Shown here: in pieces, positions 38,895 through 47,448 of the stretch | How positions within the stretch are numbered: position 1 is the first letter of the stretch | Layout: the number at the start of each line of letters is the position of its first letter | Source: Bradyrhizobium sp. CCGUVB1N3 | Lineage (GTDB): Bacteria > Pseudomonadota > Alphaproteobacteria > Rhizobiales > Xanthobacteraceae | Assembly (NCBI RefSeq): GCF_024199925.1 | Contig: NZ_JANADR010000001.1 | Coordinates: 6,017,501-6,081,500 of the forward strand | Length of the DNA stretch: 64,000 bases | Direction of reading: 5' to 3' | Translations under genes and position numbers: made by a program | Notes under the pieces: generated by a model | Seen by the model: only the letters and a program-made list of their open reading frames with translations | The model's database searches: none | Told to the model about the DNA's origin: nothing

Positions 38895-39318
38895 TCATGC
38901 TTTGCAAGACGTCTCCGACCATCGCCAGATGGTTGCCTTGGCCGGCATATTGCCGCTTGAGATCGGCAAGATAGGTATTGGCGACATTGAGCCGCTGCGC
39001 CAGCAAGCGCGCGAGCAGAAGCGCGACCTCCGGCTTCTGAATGAGGAACGAGGCGGCATCGTCGAACTCGTAGATGACGGAATCGACGCTGGCGCGCACC
39101 GTCGCGGTATGCGGCTGTTGGAGCAGCACCGACATCTCGCCGAACACGGCGCCTGGATCAGTAATGGTCGCAACCACGGTGCCGCCCTTGATCACCTCGA
39201 GCTTGCCTTCCATCAGCACGTAGAGGTGCCCGGAGGCGCCGCCCTCGGTCAGGATCAGCGTACCCGCCGGGGCCTGCCGCTGCGTTCCGCCAGTGCAATA
39301 GTCCAGGACTGCGCGCAT
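38833..39318 (-). CDS. Cyclic nucleotide-binding domain protein (no DNA-binding domain)
   Basis: A 161-aa stand-alone cNMP-binding (Crp-like) beta-barrel. Family blocks are PAGTLILTEGGASGHLYVLMEGKLEV, the phosphate-binding cassette region DPGAVFGEMSVLLQQPHTATVRA (G-E-M-S with R/T downstream) and a long C-terminal helix (PEVALLLARLLAQRLNVANTYLADL). No helix-turn-helix follows, so it is not a Crp regulator. It may be an effector subunit acting by contact. Confidence 0.85.
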   Translation of the reverse strand: MRAVLDYCTGGTQRQAPAGTLILTEGGASGHLYVLMEGKLEVIKGGTVVATITDPGAVFGEMSVLLQQPHTATVRASVDSVIYEFDDAASFLIQKPEVALLLARLLAQRLNVANTYLADLKRQYAGQGNHLAMVGDVLQSMINLPPQEVSPGSDRQSDPRM

Positions 39319-39427
39319 ATCGATATCCCCGTCGGCCCGAGACTAGGCACCGGCGCGACCGGCGTCGAAGGGATAAAAGCAGCGACGCTGCTCAACTTTT
39401 CGGCATCGGCCACCATGCCGCATCGCA

Positions 39428-40159
39428 TCACAGGCTCGGCGCGGGCTCCAGCGGCAAGGACTGCAACCCACCGAAGCGGCGTTCCCGGCGCTGGAAGGAG
39501 GCGAGCGCCTCGGCGAGATCGCCGGCATCGAATTCGGGCCACATCCGCTCGGTGAAGTGCAGCTCGGCATAGGCGCCCTCCCACAACAGGAAGTCCGACA
39601 GCCGCTTCTCACCGGAGGTGCGGATGATGAGATCGACGTCGCGCAAGGACGCCTCGCCGGTGACGAGCTGCGAGAAGGCCTCGCGGGTGAGACTCGTCAG
39701 CGCGGCGGCCTTGGCGGCGGCGTTGAGGATGGCGTCGCGCGCCGAATAGTCGACGGCGATGCGCAGATGCAGCGCGTTGCCATGGGCGGTCGCGCGCTCG
39801 GCGCCGGCAATCGCCGCGGCAATGCCCTCGGGCAGGCGATCGCGGCGGCCGATCACGGAGAGCCGCACGCCGTTCTTGACCAGGCTCTGCACCTCGTTGG
39901 CAAGATAGAAGCGGAGCAGCGTCATCAGCGCTGCGACCTCGGCCTTGGGCCGGCGCCAATTGTCGGTCGAGAACGCATAGAGCGTCAGCGTGCCGATGCC
40001 CCGCCTGGGTGCGGTTTCGACGATGCGCCTGATCGCCTCGACGCCGGCCTCGTGGCCGCGGATGCGTGACAGGCCGCGCCGTGTCGCCCACCTTCCATTG
40101 CCGTCCATGATGATGCCGACGTGAAGCTTGTCGTTTGCCTGCGTGACGTCGCTTTGCAT
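39428..40159 (-). CDS. Cis-prenyltransferase, UppS-family homologue
   Basis: A 243-aa Z-prenyl diphosphate synthase. The catalytic-Asp motif is [17 protein letters not shown], followed by [26 protein letters not shown] and the C-terminal [27 protein letters not shown], with E and R/S residues for the diphosphate. Start at [10 protein letters not shown]. In the related Rhizobiales the housekeeping uppS sits with frr-cdsA. This copy instead is the third gene behind a membrane protein and a winged-helix regulator (28-bp gap), so it is probably a second, regulated enzyme, perhaps making a polyprenyl or hopanoid-related lipid. Confidence 0.87.
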   Translation of the reverse strand: MQSDVTQANDKLHVGIIMDGNGRWATRRGLSRIRGHEAGVEAIRRIVETAPRRGIGTLTLYAFSTDNWRRPKAEVAALMTLLRFYLANEVQSLVKNGVRLSVIGRRDRLPEGIAAAIAGAERATAHGNALHLRIAVDYSARDAILNAAAKAAALTSLTREAFSQLVTGEASLRDVDLIIRTSGEKRLSDFLLWEGAYAELHFTERMWPEFDAGDLAEALASFQRRERRFGGLQSLPLEPAPSL

Positions 40160-40187
40160 CGCAAAGTCTCCGGTCAAAAAAGGGGGA

Positions 40188-40565
40188 TCAGGTCGAGATG
40201 ATGCCGAGGCGGCCGAGCGGCGGCGCCTCGCGGCCGGCGGCCTTGGCGGCATCGCGCACCAGGCGTTCGAGCACGGTGAGATAGTCGAGGAAGCGGCGGC
40301 GACCGGCCTTGGTCAACCGGCAGGTGGTGTGGGGACGGTTGCCTTCGTAGCCCTTGGTGACGTCGACGAGGCCCGCCTCCTGCAACACGGCGAGATGCCG
40401 GCTGAGATTGCCGTCGGTCAGGCCACAAAGCTGCTTGAGATCGGCGAAGGCGAGTCCCTTCGGATGCGCCATCAGCGAGGTCAAAAGGCCGAGTCTCGCC
40501 TTCTCGTGGATGACGCGGTCGAGCCCTTCATAGGAGAAGGGCGCACTTTCAGTCTTCGACATCAT
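40188..40565 (-). CDS. Winged-helix transcriptional regulator (PF13601-like)
   Basis: A 125-aa winged-helix protein: [20 protein letters not shown], recognition region [23 protein letters not shown], wing [22 protein letters not shown]. This size and pattern fit the PF13601 ArsR/MarR-like group that is commonly encoded next to membrane proteins. Two ATGs are adjacent (40565, 40562). The gene overlaps the membrane-protein gene by about 17 bp and is followed 28 bp later by the UppS homologue, forming one operon. It probably represses its own operon via the palindrome at 41217-41252. Confidence 0.85.
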   Translation of the reverse strand: MMSKTESAPFSYEGLDRVIHEKARLGLLTSLMAHPKGLAFADLKQLCGLTDGNLSRHLAVLQEAGLVDVTKGYEGNRPHTTCRLTKAGRRRFLDYLTVLERLVRDAAKAAGREAPPLGRLGIIST

Positions 40566-41166
40566 GGTCTCCGGACGCAACATAGAGAATGACGGCCATC
40601 GCCGACTGCCCGATCACGAAGGGCAGACCCATGGTCCAGGGCGAGAGCGTGTGGGTCTGGCTCGCCAGCACGACGACCGCGAAGCCCGACACGAAATACC
40701 AGGCGCCCGCAAGCGCCACGCCGCGGGGCAGCGAGCGGACGGAGGCGAAAATGCCGAGCGACACCAGGATCTGCCAGAGGCCCGGCAGCAGCCAGAGCGT
40801 CTCGGCCGAGAACTTCCACAACACCACCGCGAGCAGCACGCCTGCGACACCGGCCGGCAAAAACTGCTCGACCGCCTGGTAGATCATGGCATCGGCAAGG
40901 CCGGAGTGATGGCGGCGCGAGCGCGCGCGCATCTCGATCCAGATCGTGGCGCCGGAGAGCGCCGCCGCAAGACCCCAGCCGAGGAAGAACGCGAGCGGAT
41001 CAGCGGTCGGGTTGTCGATGAAGAGATATTGCAGGATGGCGGTGATCAGCGCCAGCGCGCCTGTTGCGGCCATCGTCGCGGGGCCATAGCCGCGAAAGGC
41101 GGTGCCGGCTGCGATCTGGCTCCGGATCGCCACGATATCCGCCAGCGCCTTGTCGAGATCGGGCAT
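40549..41166 (-). CDS. Integral membrane protein of a regulator-linked operon
   Basis: A 205-aa protein with about five to six hydrophobic segments (AATGALALITAILQYLFI, PLAFFLGWGLAAALSGATIW, GVAGVLLAVVLWKFSAET, LWQILVSLGIFASV, YFVSGFAVVVLASQ). An N-terminal cytoplasmic helix (MPDLDKALADIVAIRSQIAAG) is conserved in homologues paired with PF13601 regulators. Function unknown. It is the first gene of the operon with the regulator and the UppS homologue. ATG 41166 is chosen because the longer frame runs through the operator region. Confidence 0.8.
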   Translation of the reverse strand: MPDLDKALADIVAIRSQIAAGTAFRGYGPATMAATGALALITAILQYLFIDNPTADPLAFFLGWGLAAALSGATIWIEMRARSRRHHSGLADAMIYQAVEQFLPAGVAGVLLAVVLWKFSAETLWLLPGLWQILVSLGIFASVRSLPRGVALAGAWYFVSGFAVVVLASQTHTLSPWTMGLPFVIGQSAMAVILYVASGDHDVED

Positions 41167-41216
41167 CTGCAACGTCGAGCCTCGCTCCACCCTCACCCCC
41201 CATTCGGGGTGTCGTT

Positions 41217-41252
41217 TACTTTGTAATGCAAAGTATACCGTACTGCAAAGTA
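41217..41252. promoter_or_regulatory. Operator candidate: TACTTTG-N5-CAAAGTA palindrome plus a third CAAAGTA half-site
   Basis: TACTTTG (41217-41223) and CAAAGTA (41229-41235) form an inverted repeat. A further CAAAGTA (41246-41252) is 17 bp downstream on the same strand. It lies 51 bp before the membrane-protein start codon, in an AT-rich patch that would hold the operon promoter, and it fits autoregulation by the winged-helix protein of the same operon. Confidence 0.6.
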
Positions 41253-41368
41253 AAAGCAAGGGCGCCGTCGTCCGACCGGGCGACGGCCGGCTCCGGACAA
41301 CTGCCGGTTGCGCATCGGCGGATCGGACAGATAAGATGCGGCACAAGAAGCGTTCCGGGGGCTTTGCA

Positions 41369-42610
41369 ATGTTGAAGTGGGCCGTTGCGTGCGTGCTGCA
41401 CGTTGTTCTGGTCGGGTTTGCCAATGCCGCGGGGCCGTTCGGCTCCGTCAATATCGGCAATTGGGTCGGCGGCGCGTTCAGCAATGATGAGTCCGGCGCG
41501 TTCTCGCATTGCGCAGCGACGGCGCCCTATGCCAACGGCGTCATTCTGGTCGTTGCCCAGAATGCAGCGGGCTCATGGCTGCTGAGCTTCGCCAGTCCCG
41601 GCTACAAATTCAACAAGGGCGAAAACGCCGCGATCGACGTGATCTTCGACGGCCAGGAGCAAGCGCGTGTGTTTGCCACAGCCAATCGATCCGACATGCT
41701 CACCGCGATCATGCCACCGAATGTCGTGCGGTCGTTTCAGAAGGCGAGCCTGATGGTCGCGACGGCCGGCCACACCGTCCTGCAATTCCAGTTGACATCG
41801 AGCGGGCCCGTGATCGCGGCGCTGGCCAATTGCGTCACCAAGGTCAAGGCCGACGGGCTCAGCAAGGCCGGCGATTTCACCAAGGTCGCGGCGAAGCCGG
41901 CGACGGCCGAGAAGCCGGCGGCACCGCCCGCCGGCAAGCCTGGCAAGACCGCGAGCTTCAGCGGCACGGGCTTCGTCGCAAGCGCCAACGGGCACATCGT
42001 GACCAACCACCATGTCATCGAGGGCTGCGTCGGGGACATCAAGGGCAACCTCACCGGCGAAGCGACGATGGTGCTGCGCGTGGTGTCGCGTGATGCAGTC
42101 AACGATCTGGCGCTGCTCCAGGCGCCGGCGACGGCAACGTTCAAGGACTTTGCCAAGATCCGCGATCGTTCAATCCGCTCCGGCGATTCCGTCGTGGCGA
42201 TCGGCTTTCCCTATCATGGCCTTTTGACTTCCGACTTCACGGTCACGACGGGCATCGTGAGCTCGCTCAGCGGCATCCTCAACGACACCCGTCACCTCCA
42301 GATCAGCGCGGCCGTCCAGCCGGGCAACAGCGGCGGCCCGCTGTTCGATACGTCCGGCCAGCTGGTCGGCGTCGTCGTGGCGAAGCTCGATGCAAGGACG
42401 CTGATGAAGGCGACGGGAACGATCCCCGAGAACATCAACTTCGCGATCAAGACCGGCGCGGTGCGCGACTTCCTCGACAATTCCGTGGTGCCCTACCAGA
42501 CCGCCGAGCCGAAAGGCGAGCTCAAGACCACCGACATCGCCGGCAACGCCCGCGCCTATACGATGCTGATCTCGTGCACGGGGACAGAGCAGGCCGACGC
42601 GAAGCGGTAG
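41369..42610 (+). CDS. Secreted trypsin-like serine protease (S1C-type) with novel N-terminal domain
   Basis: A 413-aa periplasmic protease. The signal peptide is MLKWAVACVLHVVLVGFANA; ATG 41336 would add eleven basic residues in front and is also possible. A ~150-residue N-terminal domain of unknown function follows (VNIGNWVGGAFSNDESGAFSH on). The protease domain then has the catalytic His in VTNHHVIEGC, Asp in VNDLALLQAP and Ser in QPGNSGGPLFD. There is no PDZ domain, so it is not a DegP type. It is divergent from the regulator/UppS operon across about 200 bp. Confidence 0.87.
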   Translation: MLKWAVACVLHVVLVGFANAAGPFGSVNIGNWVGGAFSNDESGAFSHCAATAPYANGVILVVAQNAAGSWLLSFASPGYKFNKGENAAIDVIFDGQEQARVFATANRSDMLTAIMPPNVVRSFQKASLMVATAGHTVLQFQLTSSGPVIAALANCVTKVKADGLSKAGDFTKVAAKPATAEKPAAPPAGKPGKTASFSGTGFVASANGHIVTNHHVIEGCVGDIKGNLTGEATMVLRVVSRDAVNDLALLQAPATATFKDFAKIRDRSIRSGDSVVAIGFPYHGLLTSDFTVTTGIVSSLSGILNDTRHLQISAAVQPGNSGGPLFDTSGQLVGVVVAKLDARTLMKATGTIPENINFAIKTGAVRDFLDNSVVPYQTAEPKGELKTTDIAGNARAYTMLISCTGTEQADAKR

Positions 42611-42647
42611 CAGTTAGGTATTCGGGGCGATCCCATCCACTCAGCGG

Positions 42648-42777
42648 CCGCAGGGCGGGCAAAGCGACTTGTCCGCCGTAGCTCGAAGAGCGAAGGCGGA
42701 AGCGTGCCACCTCTTTGGTCGGCAACCTCGGAGAGACGGTGGGCACGGCGCTTCGCGCCTTTGCCCACCCTACGGCA
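42648..42777. repeat. Palindromic intergenic repeat (GTAGGGTGGGCAAAG family), copy 2, degraded left arm
   Basis: The right half (GGTGGGCACGGCGCTTCGCG to CCCACCCTACGG) is nearly identical to the copy at 46068-46166. The left half has an altered arm (GGGCGGGCAAAGCGACTTG) and an extra GCTCGAAGAGCGAAGGCGG insertion. Confidence 0.75.
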
Positions 42778-42791
42778 GCCCATCCGGGGCT

Positions 42792-43529
42792 CTAGCTATG
42801 ACAGCAACCCGCCTTCGCCGCATCGGGCGCGTACTGGTCGCGCAGCCGCACCCAGTCCATCGGATAGGGCAGACCTTCCTCGTGACGGCCGAGCGGGGTG
42901 AGGTCGAGGTACTGATAGGCCGCGTTCATCATGTCGAGACCGCGGGCAAAGCAGGAGTAGGTGTGGAAGACGGTGCCGGCCTCGTCGCGGAAGAACACGC
43001 TGATGCCGGGCAGCTCGGGGCCGTAGAACGGCGTGGTGCCGAAATTGTACTTCGGCTCGCCGTTGGCGATCTCGTCACGCGTGAACGTCACGCCAAAGTC
43101 ATGGTTGAAGTCATTGCCGCCCGAGGAGACCCAATCGAACGTCCAGCCCATGCGTTTCTTGAACGCCTCGAGCTTGGCGACCGGCGCGAGCGAGATCGCG
43201 ACCATGGTGGTGTCGCGCGCGGCAAGATGCGGCACCATGCGCTCGAAACCGTCGACCCAGAACGAGCAGCTCTTGCAGGCCGCCTCCCAGTCGGGCGCGA
43301 ACATCACGTGCTGTACGACGAGCTGCGGACGTCCCCTGAACAGGTCAGCGAACGCAACCTTCCCGGCCGGTCCGTCGAACACATAGGTCTTGTCGAGCTT
43401 GACCCAGGGTAGCTGGCGGCGCTCCTCCGCGAGACGCTCGCGCGCCTGGCTGAACTCCTTCTCATGTGCCAGATGGGCCTTGCGCGCCGCGATCCACTCT
43501 TGGCGGGAAACGATCCGATGTTGCTGCAT
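42792..43529 (-). CDS. DUF899 family thioredoxin-like protein
   Basis: A 245-aa protein of the DUF899 (AhpC/TSA-like fold) family. Signature blocks are EFSQARERLAEERRQLPWVKLDK, the PQLVVQHVMFAPDWEAACKSCSFW segment with a C-x-x-C pair, and GISVFFRDEAGTVFHTYSCFARGLD. Redox activity is suggested by the fold but not shown. It is the third gene of an ArsR-SRPBCC-DUF899 operon, starting 15 bp after the SRPBCC gene; this pairing is common in rhizobia. Confidence 0.87.
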   Translation of the reverse strand: MQQHRIVSRQEWIAARKAHLAHEKEFSQARERLAEERRQLPWVKLDKTYVFDGPAGKVAFADLFRGRPQLVVQHVMFAPDWEAACKSCSFWVDGFERMVPHLAARDTTMVAISLAPVAKLEAFKKRMGWTFDWVSSGGNDFNHDFGVTFTRDEIANGEPKYNFGTTPFYGPELPGISVFFRDEAGTVFHTYSCFARGLDMMNAAYQYLDLTPLGRHEEGLPYPMDWVRLRDQYAPDAAKAGCCHS

Positions 43530-43544
43530 GACGGGCTCCGTTGA

Positions 43545-44009
43545 TCAGGCGACGAAAGCGTCGAGCTTGTCGAAGAACGAGCTCCAGCCGCGCTGATGGT
43601 TGTCGCGTGCGGTTTCGTCGAAGAACTGGGCATGATGGAAGATCATCAGCGTGCCGCCGTTGTCGGGCTTGAACGAGATGGTGACGAGCGACTCCCGTTC
43701 CGGCGTCGAGTGCCAGGCCCAGGAGAACACCAGCCGCTCGTTCGGCACGACCTCGCGGTAGATCCCGCCGGCCTCGAAATATTCGCCGTCGTCGCGGACG
43801 AAGCTGATCCGGTAGCGGCCGCCGGTGCGGACGTCGAGGTCGGCCTGCACCGTCGCGGGCTTCATGTTCGGCGGGCCGAACCACTGCGCTAGCTGCTCGG
43901 CCTGCGTCCACGCGGCGTAGACCCTTTCCGGCTTCGCGCGGAGCCGGCGCGTGAGGGTGAGGCTTGGACGTTCGCCGGCGCGGGTTGCGGCTGCTTGGTC
44001 GACGGCCAT
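43545..44009 (-). CDS. SRPBCC (AHSA1/ATPase activator-like) domain protein
   Basis: A 154-aa helix-grip-fold protein of the AHSA1-like SRPBCC group: LTRRLRAKPERVYAAWTQAEQLAQWFGPP, GGRYRISFVRDDGEYFEAGGIYREV, LVFSWAWHS and HHAQFFDETARDNHQRGW. These proteins bind hydrophobic ligands; the ligand is unknown. The start lies 121 bp inside the preceding arsR gene in another frame, and the domain begins right there, so the overlap is real. The operon context with ArsR suggests ligand-induced expression. Confidence 0.88.
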   Translation of the reverse strand: MAVDQAAATRAGERPSLTLTRRLRAKPERVYAAWTQAEQLAQWFGPPNMKPATVQADLDVRTGGRYRISFVRDDGEYFEAGGIYREVVPNERLVFSWAWHSTPERESLVTISFKPDNGGTLMIFHHAQFFDETARDNHQRGWSSFFDKLDAFVA

Positions 44010-44338
44010 GGGTCTTCCTCCACAAAAGCTGCAAGGCGATCGAAATTGTCGGACCAGAAGCGCGCGTAGCGATTGAGCCAGTTCATCGCCTGCTCCATCG
44101 GCTGCGCGGTGAGCCGGCAGGCGACCGTCCGCCCGGTCTTCTCCCGCACGATCAGGCCTGCATCCGACAACACCTCGAGATGCTTCATGATCGCGGGCAG
44201 CGAGATCGAAAACGGCGCGGCCAGCTCGCTCACCGACAGGCCGTCCTCCTCGACGAGCCGCGCCAGCAGCGCGCGCCGCGTCGGATCGGACAGCGCCGCA
44301 AAGGTTCGGTCCAGCGTCTCGACCTGATACTTAAACAT
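43889..44338 (-). CDS. ArsR family transcriptional regulator
   Basis: A 149-aa winged-helix repressor: LDRTFAALSDPTRRALLARLV, SVSELAAPFSISLPAIMKHLEVLSDAGLIV and the wing EKTGRTVACRLTAQP. No metal-binding Cys motif is seen, which fits the SRPBCC-linked ArsR group rather than metal sensors. The C-terminal ~40 residues are Pro/Arg/Ser-rich and are encoded over the start of the SRPBCC gene. An inverted repeat spans its start codon, suggesting autorepression of the operon. Confidence 0.88.
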   Translation of the reverse strand: MFKYQVETLDRTFAALSDPTRRALLARLVEEDGLSVSELAAPFSISLPAIMKHLEVLSDAGLIVREKTGRTVACRLTAQPMEQAMNWLNRYARFWSDNFDRLAAFVEEDPWPSTKQPQPAPANVQASPSRAGSARSRKGSTPRGRRPSS

Positions 44339-44346
44339 ATGGTTTA
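44332..44346. promoter_or_regulatory. Inverted repeat TAAAC-N5-GTTTA over the arsR start codon
   Basis: The arms TAAAC (44332-44336) and GTTTA (44342-44346) surround ATATG, which contains the arsR start codon on the minus strand. A repressor bound here would block its own initiation region. That ArsR binds it is inference. Confidence 0.45.
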
Positions 44347-44449
44347 GTATAGGCGGAAGCGCGAGGACGTCAAGCAGGACCGCGCGCATAATCCTCCGCA
44401 CGAGTGCGTGATCACGCGCAGGCCTGGAACCCGTTCCGGCCCGCACATG

Positions 44450-44474
44450 AAAAAGCCCCGCCTCGCGGCGGGGC
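44450..44474 (-). terminator. Rho-independent terminator of the TctC-type gene
   Basis: Perfect stem GCCCCGCC/GGCGGGGC with TCGC loop. On the minus strand it is followed by a run of five T. It ends transcription coming from the binding-protein gene. Confidence 0.85.
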
Positions 44475-44507
44475 TTCGTCGGCGTCGTGATGCGCCAGCC
44501 GAGGTTG

Positions 44508-45482
44508 CTACTCGACCTTCAGGCCGGCGAACTCGACGACCTTCTTCCACTTATCGGTCTCCGCCTTGATCATGTCGCCGAACGCGTCCGGCGTCTGTAC
44601 GAGCGGCTCGCCGCCGAGCTCGACCAGGCGCTTGGTCATGTCGGGCTCCTTCATGATCGTGTTGATCTCGCCGTTGAGCTTGGCGATGATCTCCTTCGGC
44701 GTGTTCTTCGGCGCGCCCATGCCGAACAGCGCGCTCGCCTCGTAATTCGGAACGGTTTCCGCGATCGCCTGCACGTCGGGCAGTTGCGAGGAGCGGTCGG
44801 CCGTGGTGACGCCAAGCGCGCGAAGCGAACCGGAGCGGATGTGCTGGATGATCGAGGGCATGTTGTCGAAGATCACCTGCACCTGGCCGCCCAGCATGTC
44901 GGTGATCGCTGGCGCGGCGCCGCGATAGGGCACGTGCTGCATCTTGCAGCCGGTCATCGCCATGAACATCTCGCCCGACAGATGCACCGAGGTGCCGTTG
45001 CCCGAAGAGGCCATGTTCACCTTGCCGGGGTTGGCCTTCACATATTCGATGAACTCGGCGACGTTCTTCGCCGGCACGTCCTTGTTCACGGTCATCACGT
45101 TCGGCACGCGCTGGAACGAAGCAACCGGCGCGATGTCGCGCACGAAGTTGAACTTGAGATTGGCGTAGAGCGAGGCGTTGATGTAGTTGGCCGGGTTGAC
45201 CAGCAGCAGCGTATAGCCGTCAGGCTCGGCATTGACGACCGACTCGGTGCCGATGTTGTTGCCGGCGCCGGGCTTGTTCTCGATCACGAATTGCTGGCCG
45301 AACTTTTCCGACAGCCGCTGGCCGATCAATCGCGCCAGGATATCGGTGGCGCCTCCCGGCGGATAGCCGACGACCCATTTCACCGGCCGCGCCGGATAAT
45401 CCGCCGCAAAGGCCCTTGAGAGCGGCGTGGTTGCAAGCGGACCGGCGGCGAGCAGGCCGAGCGCAGTGCGGCGTGTGATCAT
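44508..45482 (-). CDS. Tripartite tricarboxylate transporter-type substrate-binding protein (Bug/TctC)
   Basis: A 324-aa periplasmic binding protein. It begins with a twin-arginine-like signal peptide (MITRRTALGLLAAGPLATTP, cleavage near AFA-ADYP). Bug-family blocks follow: YPARPVKWVVGYPPGGATDILAR, ENKPGAGNNIG, VPYRGAAPAITDMLGGQVQVIFDN and GLKVE at the end. Ligands of the family are carboxylates. No tctA or tctB membrane genes are adjacent, so this is one of the many orphan Bug proteins. It is divergent from the VOC gene. Confidence 0.9.
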   Translation of the reverse strand: MITRRTALGLLAAGPLATTPLSRAFAADYPARPVKWVVGYPPGGATDILARLIGQRLSEKFGQQFVIENKPGAGNNIGTESVVNAEPDGYTLLLVNPANYINASLYANLKFNFVRDIAPVASFQRVPNVMTVNKDVPAKNVAEFIEYVKANPGKVNMASSGNGTSVHLSGEMFMAMTGCKMQHVPYRGAAPAITDMLGGQVQVIFDNMPSIIQHIRSGSLRALGVTTADRSSQLPDVQAIAETVPNYEASALFGMGAPKNTPKEIIAKLNGEINTIMKEPDMTKRLVELGGEPLVQTPDAFGDMIKAETDKWKKVVEFAGLKVE

Positions 45483-45585
45483 CTGAAGTCTTCTCCCGGT
45501 TTGTTGTTCTTGAAGGCAGCGCGTTGTAACAAGGCGCGCCAGCAACGAGAAGTGCGCTACCTGCATTGCGACGAAAGGATAAGGC

Positions 45586-45996
45586 ATGTCCGTCAAGGTC
45601 CAGGCCCTCGATCACCTCGTCATCAACGTCGCAGATGTCGCAGCTACCGCCGAGTGGTACCGCAGAATCCTCGGCATGGAAGTGAGGGTGTTCGACCCGG
45701 GCGGCGGCAAAGCGCCGCGGACCTCGCTGGTGTTCGGGCAGCAGAAGATCAACGTCCGGCCGCGCGACGCCCACAAGGTGGAGTGGTTCACCGCGGACCA
45801 TGTCACCGCCGGCAGCGAGGATCTGTGCTTCCTTACCGCGTCCACGCCCGACGAGGTGGTGTCGCATCTGACGGCGAATGGCGTCGCGATCGAGGAAGGC
45901 CCGGTGGCCAAGCAGGGTGCCCGAGGCACCTTGCGCTCGGTCTATTGCCGCGATCCGGACGGCAGCCTGATCGAGATTTCGTCGTATGAGGATTGA
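45586..45996 (+). CDS. VOC (glyoxalase/bleomycin resistance) family protein
   Basis: A 136-aa single-unit VOC protein with the expected beta-alpha-beta-beta-beta pattern: VQALDHLVINVADVAATAEWYRRILGMEV in the first half and VYCRDPDGSLIEISSYED at the end. Metal ligands are plausible at H10 and E near the C-terminus. Substrate not determined. It is divergent from the TctC-type gene across about 100 bp. Confidence 0.87.
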   Translation: MSVKVQALDHLVINVADVAATAEWYRRILGMEVRVFDPGGGKAPRTSLVFGQQKINVRPRDAHKVEWFTADHVTAGSEDLCFLTASTPDEVVSHLTANGVAIEEGPVAKQGARGTLRSVYCRDPDGSLIEISSYED

Positions 45997-46067
45997 GGTG
46001 GGCTGGCGTTCATGAGGCAGGTCGTCATTCCGGGGCGGTGCGTCAGTGGGTAACCGGTGGCACGCTG

Positions 46068-46166
46068 CCGTAGGGTGGACAAAGCGAAGCGTGCCCACCC
46101 TCTTTCCACGAATCTGGACCTAAGTGGTGGGCACGGCGCTACGCGCCTTTGCCCACCCTACGGCAG
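46068..46166. repeat. Palindromic intergenic repeat (GTAGGGTGGGCAAAG family), copy 3
   Basis: The left arm CCGTAGGGTGGACAAAGCG and right arm CGCCTTTGCCCACCCTACGG enclose GAAGCGTGCCCACC and GGTGGGCACGGCGCTACG, giving a nested palindrome. It is located between the convergent VOC and HD-GYP genes. Confidence 0.85.
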
Positions 46167-46180
46167 CGGAGAATGTTTCG

Positions 46181-47275
46181 TCAGAACGATCCCAGCGCCA
46201 CCGGGCGAAAGGCCTGCACGAGCTGCTGGTCCAGCTTGCCGCCCATGCCTTCCAGCATCGCGAAGGCGCGGGAGTGGGTGAAGGGCAAGCGGTAGGCGCG
46301 CTTCTCGACCAGCGCGGCGTAGATGTCGACGATGGTCGTCAGGCGGACGATGTCGCTAATCTGGTTCGATGAGAGCTTGTTCGGATAGCCACTGCCGTCG
46401 AGGAACTCGTGGTGGTGCAGCACCACATCGAGCATTTCCGGCGGGAAGCCACCCTGCGCCGCGAGCGCCTCGTAACCGCGGCGCGGATGCTGGCGGACCT
46501 CGTCCATCTCCTCGTCGGTGAGCTTGCCGGGCTTATCCAGCAGCTGTGACGGCACGAAGGCCTTGCCGACGTCGTGCAGCAAAGCCGCGCGGGTCAGGCG
46601 GCGCTGGTCGTCCTCGCGCATGCCGAGATGCTGCGCGAAGGCGACCGCAAAGCCGGTGACGAACAGGCAGTGCCGGTAGCTGCCGACATGGTGGCAGCCG
46701 ACGGTGGTCAGCCACTCGCGCAGCGAGGAATGCTTGATGGCCTTGAGGATCTTGCTCTCGGCCGCGACGACGTCGTCGAAGGTCAGGGGCACGCCGAGCG
46801 GCAGCTTCTCGAACATTTTCGCCAGCACGCCATGCGCCGCCTCGACGCCGCGGTTCAGCGTCTTGCCGCGATCGCTGGAGTCGTAAGTGGTGGTGTCCGG
46901 AAACGCGGCGCGGATGCGCTGCAAGATGGCCTCGGGCTGCAGCGGCCGCGAGATCGTGTCGGTGGCGCCCAGCGCCCAGGCCTGCATGGTGCCGTGGTGG
47001 AGCGCATCCGCCAGCACGAACAGCCGCGGCATCGAACGATAGGCGTCGCCGCGCAGCTTGTTGCGCACCCGCTGCACGCTCTCGGACGAGCGCAAATTGA
47101 TGTCGACGACGATGCCGGAGAGATCGCGCGCCGGCTGCTCGGGGATTTCCTGGGTCGAGACCGTTGCGACCTCGCCGACCGACTGCAGGATGTGGGCGAG
47201 CTCGCTGCTCTGGTCGCTGCGGTCGGAGGCCAGCAGGAGCCTGCGTTTGGCGGCGGGTTTGGCTGAGGCGGTCAT
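46181..47275 (-). CDS. HD-GYP domain c-di-GMP phosphodiesterase with receiver-like N-terminus
   Basis: A 364-aa protein. The first ~125 residues form a receiver-like domain (RRLLLASDRSDQSSELAHIL, IVVDINLRSSE, DALHHGTMQAWALGATDTISRP). HD-GYP follows with ALLHDVGKAFVP and HHHEFLDGSGYPN, the metal- and substrate-binding motifs of active enzymes. The start ATG at 47275 is preceded by sequence that does not look coding. With the two GGDEF-EAL proteins, this makes three c-di-GMP turnover enzymes in the window. Confidence 0.9.
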   Translation of the reverse strand: MTASAKPAAKRRLLLASDRSDQSSELAHILQSVGEVATVSTQEIPEQPARDLSGIVVDINLRSSESVQRVRNKLRGDAYRSMPRLFVLADALHHGTMQAWALGATDTISRPLQPEAILQRIRAAFPDTTTYDSSDRGKTLNRGVEAAHGVLAKMFEKLPLGVPLTFDDVVAAESKILKAIKHSSLREWLTTVGCHHVGSYRHCLFVTGFAVAFAQHLGMREDDQRRLTRAALLHDVGKAFVPSQLLDKPGKLTDEEMDEVRQHPRRGYEALAAQGGFPPEMLDVVLHHHEFLDGSGYPNKLSSNQISDIVRLTTIVDIYAALVEKRAYRLPFTHSRAFAMLEGMGGKLDQQLVQAFRPVALGSF

Positions 47276-47448
47276 GGCTTCCCCAAAAGCAACTGAAACA
47301 GGCAACCGAAAAGAGCACTGCGCTCGACTGCACCACCCTAGCGACATCAGGTTCTCCGGCCCTTAATGCGCGTGCTGAACGGGAACCTGCGGGGTTTGCT
47401 CAAATTTGAGGGATTTTGCCGGGGTGCTGTCGGGGCCGATCCAAAATA

